From contig RGNC01000001.1 in the NCBI GenBank assembly GCA_010029175.1, forward strand, positions 1 through 42,089: a stretch of 42,089 bases of DNA, in the 5' to 3' direction. Below, in pieces: positions 1 to 6,559 of the stretch; position 1 is the first letter of the stretch; each line of letters opens with the position of its first letter. The DNA is from Synechococcaceae bacterium WB8_1B_136 (lineage in GTDB: Bacteria > Cyanobacteriota > Cyanobacteriia > PCC-6307 > Cyanobiaceae). A model generated the notes under the pieces. That model was not told where the DNA came from. It did no database searches and saw only the letters and a list, made by a program, of their open reading frames with translations. Made by a program: the position numbers and the translations under genes.

Positions 1-230
1 AGCCCGGTGCCGTGGCGATCGACGGCGACACCGCCTTCGTGGAGTGGGAGATGGGCCTGAAGATCAAGGGGATCGAGTTCATCTATCCCGGCGCCTCTCG
101 GCTGCGCTTCAACAGCGAGGGCCGCATCGCCGACCATCGCGACTACTTCGATTTCGTAGGGCCCACCTTTGGCCCTGTGCCCCTGGTGGGAGGATTCGTG
201 CGCTGGCTCTACGGCCGTTTTGTGGACTGA
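1..230 (+). CDS. NTF2/SnoaL-like protein, 3' end only
   Basis: This is the C-terminal part of a gene that begins before the window; the frame is open from base 3. About 75 residues remain, with an aromatic-rich end (HRDYFDFVGP, then VGGFVRWLYGRFVD). The pattern of strands ending in a short amphipathic tail matches small nuclear-transport-factor-2-like (SnoaL-like) cyanobacterial proteins, which form a cone-shaped ligand pocket. No catalytic residue can be assigned from this fragment. The stop is followed by a 57-base gap and the next gene on the same strand. The family call rests on the tail only; substrate and role are unknown. Confidence 0.6.
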   Translation, partial: PGAVAIDGDTAFVEWEMGLKIKGIEFIYPGASRLRFNSEGRIADHRDYFDFVGPTFGPVPLVGGFVRWLYGRFVD

Positions 231-287
231 ACCGGCCTGACGGCGGGCCGTGCCGTTGCTACCAGCTAGGAGAGTCGCCGCCCTGCC

Positions 288-878
288 ATGCCCCTTGCCA
301 CCGGAGCGCGCCTGCTGCTGCCGGTGCGGCAGTACTACGTGCAGACCGACAGCCGTGTGCCCGGCCAGGCGCCCCGCATGTGCTTCTCCTCCACCTGTGC
401 CATGGCGGTGAAGTATCTGCAGCCGGCCGCTCTGCGCGGCCCCAACGCCGACGACACCTATCTCCACACCGTGAGCCGTTACGGCGACACCACCTCCCCC
501 CAGGCCCAGATCAGCGCCTGCGCGGACTACGGCGTGCTGGCCCGCTTCAGCACAAGCGGTGATCGCGCCCTGCTGGAGCGCGAGCTGCGCAGCGGCTATC
601 CCCTGGCCACCGGCTTTCTGCACCACGGCCCCTCATCCGCGCCCCGCGGCGGCGGCCACTGGATCCTCAGCGTGGGGCTCACCCCTGGCTTCGGCCTGTT
701 CAATGATCCCTACGGCGAGCTCGACACCATCAACGGCGGCTACGTGCGCATCGGCTCCGGCGGCCAGGGCGTGGCCTACAGCTGGCGCCACTGGTTGCCG
801 CGCTGGGAGGTGGAGGGGCCGGGCAGCGGCTGGTGCATGAGTTTCCGCCGCGCCGATGCTCAGGACGAGCAGCTGTAG
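288..878 (+). CDS. C39-like cysteine peptidase family protein
   Basis: This 196-residue protein has the layout of C39-like (papain-fold) peptidase domains. A likely nucleophile lies in MCFSSTCAMAVKYL (residues ~31-44), the histidine in GGGHWILSVG (~residue 125) and the polar third residue in NDPYGE. No signal peptide or membrane segment is evident, so a cytoplasmic place is likely; such domains may also be inactive or process peptides. A TAGGAG Shine-Dalgarno-like stretch lies upstream of the ATG. The last 19 bases overlap the end of the convergent selO. Which of the two cysteines near residues 32 and 37 is catalytic cannot be settled by eye, and no substrate is apparent. Confidence 0.65.
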   Translation: MPLATGARLLLPVRQYYVQTDSRVPGQAPRMCFSSTCAMAVKYLQPAALRGPNADDTYLHTVSRYGDTTSPQAQISACADYGVLARFSTSGDRALLERELRSGYPLATGFLHHGPSSAPRGGGHWILSVGLTPGFGLFNDPYGELDTINGGYVRIGSGGQGVAYSWRHWLPRWEVEGPGSGWCMSFRRADAQDEQL

Positions 879-2518
879 TGGGACACCCCCCCGGCGTTGA
901 AGAACTCCCGGGGCTTGAGGCGGTCGTACCGGGCCGCCAGCTCCGCCGGTGGTGTCTCGTAGGGATGGCGGAACACCTCCTGCAGCTCCTGGATCAGGCT
1001 GAGGTCGCCTTCAGCAGCTCTCTGATAGGCCGGTGCCACCAGCCACTCGCGCCAGGTGATGGCGGGGTTCACCCGTTGCATCGCTGCGGATGGGGCGGTG
1101 CGGGCGGTCCGCCAGCGTTGCAGCCAGCCGTGCCAACGGGCATCCAGCTCCGCAGTGCTGGGTTGATAGAAGCTCTCCTGGAGCGGGGCGAGGTCGTCCG
1201 GAATGGTCGAGAGCCTGCGGAAGAAGATCGTGAAATCGGCCCTGGAGGCGAGCAGCAGCCCCAGCAGCTCGTTCACCAGGGCGGCGTCGTAGCTGCTCAG
1301 GCCGAGCTTGCTGGCCCACATCGCTTCAAGGGCGTTCTGCATCGCTTCGGCGAAGCCCTCACGGATCTGATCCAGCCGCGCCAGGGCTTCCGGGTGATCG
1401 GTGAGCAGCGGTCGCAGGGCGGTCCAGAACATCTGGTAGTTGGCCTCGGCCGCCGCCGGCTGGTTGAAAAAGGAGAAGTGCTCGCCGCCACCGGTCCACG
1501 GCTGGAAGCGGGGATCGAACAGCTCGCAGAAGCCGAAGGGGCCGTAGTCGAGCGTGAAGCCACCGGCGGCGCAGTTGTCGCTGTTGAAGTTGCCCTGGCA
1601 GTAGCCCACCCTGATCCAGTGGGCCACCAGGTGGGTGAGCCGCCCGCGGAACAGCCGCGCCAACTCCAGCACCTGCTCGCTGAACGCAAGGCTCGGATCA
1701 ATCTCCAGGCGGTAGTTGCGCTCGATCAGGTGGGCCACGATCATCCGCAGTTCCTCCCGCGCCCCCGGATGGGCCTCCCGGCGCACGCGGCGGGCAAACA
1801 GCTCCAGCTGCCCCACCCGCAGGAACGAGGGCGCCACCCGTGTGCTGATCGCCACCGGGTTGTCCACCAGGATGTCTGGATCGAACGACTGGGAGTTCGG
1901 TGAATACCAGGGCCGGCGCACGGTTTCCGCGCGCGACGCAAACAGCGTCAACGACCGGGACGTGGGCACCCCCAGCGCATGCATCAACTCCTGGGCCAGA
2001 AATTCGCGCACGCTGGAGCGCAGCACCGCCCGCCCATCCGCGCCGCGGCAGTAGGGCGTGGGGCCACCGCCCTTGAGTTGCAGCTCCCAGCGCTGGCCGT
2101 GGAACAGGCCTTCAAAAACGGAGATGGCCCGGCCATCGCCGTAGCCGTTGCCGGTGCCGAAGGGGCACTGTTGGATGTATTCCGTGCCGTAGATCGAGAG
2201 GGCATAGCCGGTGGACCAGCCGTAGGGGCGCATCGGCTCCCGGGCCACGCTGATGTCGCCGGAGAACAGGCGGCGGAACTGCTCATTGTGGGCGAGGGCC
2301 TCACTCAGGCCCAGTTCCTGGAACAGGCTGCGGCTGTGGGCCACGTACTGCGCGGCCGGCAGCGGTGTGGGCGTCACCGGCACGTAGTGGCCGGAGAACA
2401 CCTGGCGGGGCCGGTGATCCTGGCCATCGGCTGTCGCCTCGGGGTCTGGCCGCAGCGAATCCAGCAGCGAGTAGTCGGCCCGTTGGGCGAAGTCGGCGAA
2501 GGATGTGATGGCGGGCAT
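860..2518 (-). CDS. selO: Protein adenylyltransferase SelO (YdiU/UPF0061)
   Basis: SelO enzymes are pseudokinases that bind ATP in an inverted pose and transfer AMP to protein Ser/Thr/Tyr. Visible family motifs are YGDGRAIS, LKGGGPTPYCRGADGRAVLRSS, a catalytic-loop-like NFNSDN and the metal-binding LDYGPFGF. At 552 residues it is longer than E. coli YdiU (478). The C-terminus reads S-C-S-S, matching E. coli (Cys476) and the Sec-Ser-Ser end of animal SelO. The activation-loop cysteine that pairs with it in E. coli (in FICNHSD) seems absent: the aligned stretch reads FQPWTGGG. Cysteines in SDNC and GFCEL are possible substitutes. The stop lies 8 bases before the end of prxQ's neighbour spacing: selO is downstream of nothing on its strand except prxQ, whose 3' end is at 2527. 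Confidence 0.93.
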   Translation of the reverse strand: MPAITSFADFAQRADYSLLDSLRPDPEATADGQDHRPRQVFSGHYVPVTPTPLPAAQYVAHSRSLFQELGLSEALAHNEQFRRLFSGDISVAREPMRPYGWSTGYALSIYGTEYIQQCPFGTGNGYGDGRAISVFEGLFHGQRWELQLKGGGPTPYCRGADGRAVLRSSVREFLAQELMHALGVPTSRSLTLFASRAETVRRPWYSPNSQSFDPDILVDNPVAISTRVAPSFLRVGQLELFARRVRREAHPGAREELRMIVAHLIERNYRLEIDPSLAFSEQVLELARLFRGRLTHLVAHWIRVGYCQGNFNSDNCAAGGFTLDYGPFGFCELFDPRFQPWTGGGEHFSFFNQPAAAEANYQMFWTALRPLLTDHPEALARLDQIREGFAEAMQNALEAMWASKLGLSSYDAALVNELLGLLLASRADFTIFFRRLSTIPDDLAPLQESFYQPSTAELDARWHGWLQRWRTARTAPSAAMQRVNPAITWREWLVAPAYQRAAEGDLSLIQELQEVFRHPYETPPAELAARYDRLKPREFFNAGGVSHYSCSS

Positions 2519-2526
2519 GGCGCTCC

Positions 2527-3090
2527 TCAGGTCTGCACCTGCAGCTGTCGCAGTTGCGCCAGCACCTCCTGGCTGTGGCCGCTCGGGCGCACGGCGGTCC
2601 AGCGGGCCCGCAGGATGCCGTTGGGGTCGATCAGGAAGGTGTGGCGCTGGGAGAAGGGTGCGATCCAGCTGCCGTAGGCCTTGCTCACCCGGCCGCCGGG
2701 ATCGGAGAGCAGCGGGAAGGCCAGGGCCTCGCTGCCGCAGAAGCGGCTGTGGGAGTCGGCGTCGTCGGCGCTGATGCCCACCACGGCGGCACCGGCTTGG
2801 CGGAAGGCTTCGAGATCCCGCTGGAAACCGCGCGCTTCAAGGGTGCAGCCCTCCGTGAAATCGCGCGGATAGAAATAGAGCACCAACCACTGGCCGGCGA
2901 AGTCGGACAGGCCAAGGGTGGCCTCGATCGCCTCACCGCTGGCATCGGGAGCCACGCCGCCAAGGCTGAAGTCCGGAGCCGCCTGATCCAGCTCCGGCAA
3001 GGTGCCGCCAATGGCAAGGGCCTGCGGCGGAAGCGCCAGCAGGCCCAGGGTGGTGATGCCGAGGCCGCGCAGCAGCTGGCGTCGGTTCAT
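2527..3090 (-). CDS. Tat-exported peroxiredoxin Q (BCP type)
   Basis: This 187-residue thiol peroxidase would reduce H2O2 and organic peroxides. The N-terminus MNRRQLLRG followed by a hydrophobic run and ALA|IGG looks like a twin-arginine signal peptide, so the enzyme probably works in the thylakoid lumen or periplasm. The peroxidatic Cys82 sits in DFTEGCTLEA. The usual PrxQ resolving Cys five residues later is an Arg. Cys118 (RFCGSEAL) lies 36 residues after Cys82, the spacing of the alpha-3-type PrxQ of Xylella fastidiosa (Cys47/Cys83). The start was chosen at 3090 because it begins the signal peptide; the frame is open further upstream, but that stretch lies across rpmB. It precedes selO on the same strand by 8 bases. 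Confidence 0.9.
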   Translation of the reverse strand: MNRRQLLRGLGITTLGLLALPPQALAIGGTLPELDQAAPDFSLGGVAPDASGEAIEATLGLSDFAGQWLVLYFYPRDFTEGCTLEARGFQRDLEAFRQAGAAVVGISADDADSHSRFCGSEALAFPLLSDPGGRVSKAYGSWIAPFSQRHTFLIDPNGILRARWTAVRPSGHSQEVLAQLRQLQVQT

Positions 3091-3113
3091 GGCTGATAGG
3101 CGCGGAGTGCGCT

Positions 3114-3350
3114 TCAGATCCTGGCCAGGTTGATGCCGAGTTCCTTGGCGTAGGCACCCAGACCCTTCTTCTGGATCGTCTTGAGGGCGCGGGTGGACAC
3201 GCGCAGCTTCACGAAGCGGTTGCCCTCGGCCCACCACAGCCGGCGCTCCTGCAGGTTCACCTGCTGCAGCTTCTTGGTGCGCACGTGGGAGTGCGAGACG
3301 GCCATGCCGTTGTTGGCGCGCTTGCCGGTGAGCTGGCAGACCCGGGACAT
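3114..3350 (-). CDS. rpmB: 50S ribosomal protein L28
   Basis: The 78-residue product matches bacterial/cyanobacterial L28 over its length: MSRVCQLTGKRANNGM, then VSHSHVRTKKLQQVNLQ, RLWWAEGNRFVKLRVSTRALKTI and a GLGAYAKELGI end. It is a large-subunit ribosomal protein. The start at 3350 gives the canonical N-terminus; the frame continues 18 codons upstream without family similarity. Only one family cysteine (Cys5) is present, so it is not a four-cysteine zinc form. It lies upstream of prxQ on the same strand (23-base gap), so the two may be co-transcribed. A TACGAT -10-like hexamer sits upstream on the minus strand, next to two GC-rich hairpins. Confidence 0.97.
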   Translation of the reverse strand: MSRVCQLTGKRANNGMAVSHSHVRTKKLQQVNLQERRLWWAEGNRFVKLRVSTRALKTIQKKGLGAYAKELGINLARI

Positions 3351-3419
3351 GACCTTCAACCAAACGAAACAGCGTGGCCATAAGCCACTGGCGGATCGTA
3401 TCAAACAGGGGATCCCCCA

Positions 3420-3464
3420 CCGGCAAAGCCGGGAACCCTTGCAGCAGGGCTTCGCCCTGTTCCC
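3420..3464. repeat. Two adjacent GC-rich hairpins between divergent genes
   Basis: CCGGC-AAA-GCCGG (3420-3432) and CAGGGC-TTC-GCCCTG (3445-3459) are perfect short inverted repeats. GGGAA (3431-3435) and TTCCC (3460-3464) can extend the second stem. They lie between rpmB (minus) and the retropepsin-like gene (plus), so they are not an ordinary terminator. They may be a leader structure or a dispersed palindromic element. Confidence 0.5.
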
Positions 3465-3483
3465 CTCTGCCTAGCGTTGTGCC

Positions 3484-3864
3484 ATGGGCCTCATCCGCGC
3501 CAGCGTCACCCTGCTGAATCCCACCGAACCGGGCCTGCACGGCCTGGAGGTGTCGGCCCTGGCCGATTCAGTTGCTGTGCACCTCTGCATCCCCGAGCAT
3601 CTGGCTCTGCAGCTGCAGCTGCGGGAACTGGAGCGCCGCGAGGTGGTGCTGGCCGATGGCCACCGCCGCTCCGTTCCCTACATGGGCCCGGTGGAGGTGC
3701 GCTTTGCCAACCGCCGCTGCTTCACCGGCGCGATGGTGCTGGGCGATGAGGTGCTGCTCGGTGCCATCCCGATGGAGGACATGGACCTGGTGCTGCAACC
3801 GCAGCTCCAGCAGCTCACCGTGAACCCCGCCAGCCCGAACCTTCCCACCAGCCTCGCCAAATGA
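3484..3864 (+). CDS. Clan AA aspartic protease-like (retropepsin-fold) protein
   Basis: This 126-residue protein matches the small cyanobacterial clan-AA family related to retroviral proteases: MGLIRASVTLLNP, LCIPEHLALQLQL, MGPVEVRFANRRCFTGAMVLGDEVLLGAIPMEDMDL and a VNPASPN...LAK end. These should act as homodimers in the cytoplasm; substrates are not established. The active-site triad, usually D-T/S-G, reads Asp28-Ser29-Val30 here, from GAT TCA GTT. A single G-to-T change from GGT would explain it and could inactivate the enzyme. A TAGCGT -10-like hexamer lies just 6 bases before the ATG. It converges on the ABC ATPase gene with an 11-base gap. Confidence 0.85.
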   Translation: MGLIRASVTLLNPTEPGLHGLEVSALADSVAVHLCIPEHLALQLQLRELERREVVLADGHRRSVPYMGPVEVRFANRRCFTGAMVLGDEVLLGAIPMEDMDLVLQPQLQQLTVNPASPNLPTSLAK

Positions 3865-3875
3865 CGAGCCGAGGC

Positions 3876-4859
3876 TCAGGCCAGCCGTTCTCCTGAGGCG
3901 CTGCTGAAGCGCAGTTCGTCATCCGGCTTCCAGGTCACCTGCAGCTGCTCGCCGGGAGTGAGGTCCGCCGCCGCCAGCAGCAGCAGTTCGCCGCGGCTGG
4001 TGTCCAGCCAGAGCAGCTGCTGGCTGCCCTGCCACTCGCGCCGCAGCAATCGCGCCGGCAGCCCGCCGCTCTCCACCAGGCGCAGCTGTTCGGGGCGAAT
4101 GGCCAGTTGCACGCCGGCTTCGCCGGCCAGCAGGTTGATGCCGGGGCGGCCGAGGAAGCGGGCCACGAACAGGTTGGCGGGGCGGTGATACAGCTCCTGG
4201 GGGGTGCCCACCTGCTGCAGCACACCGCCCTCGAGCACGGCGATGCGATCGGCCAGACCCATGGCCTCCTGCTGGTCGTGGGTCACGTGGATCACCGGGT
4301 GGCCGGCGCGGTGCAGCAGGGCGCGCAGCTCCGGCCGCAGCTGATCGCGCAGCTGGGCATCGAGATTGCTCATCGGCTCATCCAGCAGCATCAGCCGCGG
4401 CTGCCGCAGCAGGGCCCGCGCAAGGGCCACCCGCTGGCGCTGGCCGCCCGAGAGCTGGGCCGGCCGGCGCCGCTCCAGGCCCTCCAGCTGCAGCAACGCC
4501 AGCACCTCGGCGATCCGCCGCCGCCGTTCCGGCGCCGGCACGCGCCGCACCTCCAGCCCCAGCTCCAGGTTGGCCAGCACGCTCAGGTGCGGATAGAGGG
4601 CATAGCTCTGGAACACCATCGCCACCTGCCGCTCACCCGCCGGGCTGTGGGTCACGTCCTCCCCGTCCAGCCGGATGCGGCCGCCGCTCACCGGATCGAG
4701 CCCCGCCAGCAGCCGCAGGGTGGTGGTCTTGCCGCAGCCACTCGGGCCCAGCAGCGCCAGGCTTTCGCCCGGCGCCACCGACAGGCTGAGCCCATCCAGC
4801 AGCAGGCGATCGCCGACGCGGCGGCTCAGCTGTTCGCAGTGCAGTCCGGCTGTGGTCAT
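3876..4859 (-). CDS. Sugar/osmolyte ABC transporter ATP-binding protein (MalK/UgpC type)
   Basis: This 327-residue ATPase would power the two permeases encoded upstream. The Walker A is GPSGCGKTTT, the Q-loop is VFQSYALYPHLSV, the signature is QLSGGQRQRVALARAL, the Walker B is LMLLDEPMSNLDA and the switch is HVTHDQQEAM. After residue ~230 comes a shortened regulatory TOBE-like region (LAIRPEQLRLVE). It is the last gene of a four-gene operon, and its ATG overlaps the permease stop as ATGA. The architecture is CUT1 class, which moves di/oligosaccharides, glycerol-phosphate or, in cyanobacteria, compatible solutes such as glucosylglycerol and sucrose (Ggt system). The actual substrate cannot be read from the sequence. 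Confidence 0.93.
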   Translation of the reverse strand: MTTAGLHCEQLSRRVGDRLLLDGLSLSVAPGESLALLGPSGCGKTTTLRLLAGLDPVSGGRIRLDGEDVTHSPAGERQVAMVFQSYALYPHLSVLANLELGLEVRRVPAPERRRRIAEVLALLQLEGLERRRPAQLSGGQRQRVALARALLRQPRLMLLDEPMSNLDAQLRDQLRPELRALLHRAGHPVIHVTHDQQEAMGLADRIAVLEGGVLQQVGTPQELYHRPANLFVARFLGRPGINLLAGEAGVQLAIRPEQLRLVESGGLPARLLRREWQGSQQLLWLDTSRGELLLLAAADLTPGEQLQVTWKPDDELRFSSASGERLA

Positions 4860-5695
4860 CCCTTCACCGCCCCCTGGGTGAGGCCGCTCACGATCTGGCG
4901 CTGGAACACGAGCACCAGGGCCAGCAGCGGCAGTCCGCCGAGCACCGTGGCCGCCGCAAACGCCCCGTAGGGCACCGCATACACCGAGGAGCCAGCGATG
5001 CGGGCCATGGCCACCGGCAGGGTGAGCAGGTCATTGCGGCTGATCCAGGTGAGGGCGATCGGGTACTCGTTCCAGCTGAACAGGAACACCAGGATCGCCG
5101 TGCTGGCGATGGCCGGCGCCAGCAGGGGCAGCAGCACCCGGTGCAGCCGCTGCCAGAGGTTGAGGCCCTCCAGCCGCGCGGCATCCTCCAGTTCAGCCGG
5201 GAGATCGGCAAACGCCGCCCGCAACAGCAGCACTGCCAGCGGCAGCGACAGGCCCGCATAGGGCAGGGCCAGCGCCAGCAGCTGGTTGCCCCAGCTCAGG
5301 GCCCGTGCCAGCTCCAGCAGGGCCAGGAACAACAGCACGTAGGGAAACATCGCCGCGGCCAGCAGCAGCAGGCTGATGCCACCCCGCAGGGCCGGGCGCT
5401 GCCGCTGCAGCCCATAGGCGGCCGGGATGGCCAACAGCAGCGTCAGCCCCGTGCTGGCGGCCCCCACCAGGCAACTGTTGAACAGATAGCGCCAGAAGGG
5501 CGGATCCCCCTGCAGCACCTGGCGGTAGTTGGCGAGGGTCCAGCCCTGCAGCCAGGCCGATGGCCCCTGCAGCACCAGCGCCTCCGGCGTGCGCAGGGAG
5601 GTGAGCAGCTGCCAGAGCAGGGGCAGCAGGCTCCAGGTGAGGGCCGCCAGCAGCGGCAGGGCGGTGGGCATGGCGCCTCGGGCGGCTGATCTCAT
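4856..5695 (-). CDS. Sugar/osmolyte ABC transporter permease (MalG/UgpE type)
   Basis: This 279-residue inner-membrane protein has about six hydrophobic segments and the permease EAA loop, EDAARLEGLNLWQRLHRVLLPLLAP, that docks onto the ATPase. It ends near QIVSGLTQGAVKG, the typical C-terminus of MalG/UgpE-like subunits. The start at 5695 is taken because it overlaps the preceding permease stop as ATGA; an internal ATG nine codons later (MPTALPLL) is an alternative. The open frame extends well upstream, but that part lies inside the other permease gene. It forms the channel together with the product of 5692-6558. Confidence 0.92.
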   Translation of the reverse strand: MRSAARGAMPTALPLLAALTWSLLPLLWQLLTSLRTPEALVLQGPSAWLQGWTLANYRQVLQGDPPFWRYLFNSCLVGAASTGLTLLLAIPAAYGLQRQRPALRGGISLLLLAAAMFPYVLLFLALLELARALSWGNQLLALALPYAGLSLPLAVLLLRAAFADLPAELEDAARLEGLNLWQRLHRVLLPLLAPAIASTAILVFLFSWNEYPIALTWISRNDLLTLPVAMARIAGSSVYAVPYGAFAAATVLGGLPLLALVLVFQRQIVSGLTQGAVKG

Positions 5696-6558
5696 GGCGC
5701 CATCTCCGCCAGGCGGCGGCGCAGGGCCTGCGCCAAGAGCACCAGGGCGCTGAGGCCCAGCACCACCGCGAACATGCCCAGCATCAAGGTGGCCGCGTAG
5801 CCGAAATCGAGGAAGCGCATCGCGTTCAGGTAGGCGTAGAGCGCCAGGCTTTCGGTGCTGCTGGCCGGCCCGCTGCCGGTGAGCACCTGGATCAGATCGA
5901 ACACCCCCAGGGCCTGGGCCAGGCGGAACAGGGCCGCCAGCAGCAGGTAGGGCGCCAGCAGGGGCAGGGTGAGCCGGCGCAGCCGTTGCCAGGGGCCGGC
6001 CCCCTCCAGCCGGAGCGCCTCCTCCAGCTCGCTGGGGATCGCCTGCAGACCCGCCAGCAGCAGCAACGCCACGAACGGCGTGGTTTTCCACACGTCCGCC
6101 AGCACCGTGAACAGCCAAGTGGTGGCGGGCTGTGAGAGGAACCCGTATGCCGGCAGGCCGAGGCTCTGCAGCAGGCCGTTCAGCGGCCCGAAGGGATCGT
6201 TGAGGATCCAGCGCCAGCCCAGGGCCATCACCGTGGTGGGCAGCGCCCAGGGCAGCAGCACCACGGCGCGCACCAGGCCGCGCCGCGGTAGGGGCCGGTG
6301 CAGCAGCAGCGCCAGGGCCAGTCCCAGCAGCAGTTCCAGCGCCAGAGAGAGGCCGGCAAAACGCAGGGTCTGGGCGGCGTCCTGCCAGAAGCGCCCATCG
6401 GCCAGCAGCCGCTGCCAGTTGGCGCCGCCGTTGGGCACCGGCACCAGCCCCGTGAGCACCGAGCTGGCCTGCAGGCTCAGCCAGCCGTAGCGCAGCAGCG
6501 GCCAGAGGAACACGCCCGCCACCAGGGCCAGGGCCGGAAGCAGCAGCAGGATCGCCAT
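5692..6558 (-). CDS. Sugar/osmolyte ABC transporter permease (MalF/UgpA type)
   Basis: This 288-residue membrane protein has an N-terminal segment (MAILLLLPALALVAGVFLW) followed by five further hydrophobic stretches. Its EAA loop is EEALRLEGAGPWQRLRRLTLPLLAP. LLPWALPTTVMALGWRWI and DPFGPLN are typical of MalF/UgpA-type subunits of CUT1 importers. It starts one base after the stop of the binding-protein gene, and its own stop overlaps the next permease start, so translational coupling is likely. It would pair with the MalG-like subunit across the plasma membrane. Confidence 0.92.
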   Translation of the reverse strand: MAILLLLPALALVAGVFLWPLLRYGWLSLQASSVLTGLVPVPNGGANWQRLLADGRFWQDAAQTLRFAGLSLALELLLGLALALLLHRPLPRRGLVRAVVLLPWALPTTVMALGWRWILNDPFGPLNGLLQSLGLPAYGFLSQPATTWLFTVLADVWKTTPFVALLLLAGLQAIPSELEEALRLEGAGPWQRLRRLTLPLLAPYLLLAALFRLAQALGVFDLIQVLTGSGPASSTESLALYAYLNAMRFLDFGYAATLMLGMFAVVLGLSALVLLAQALRRRLAEMAP

Positions 6559-6559
6559 C

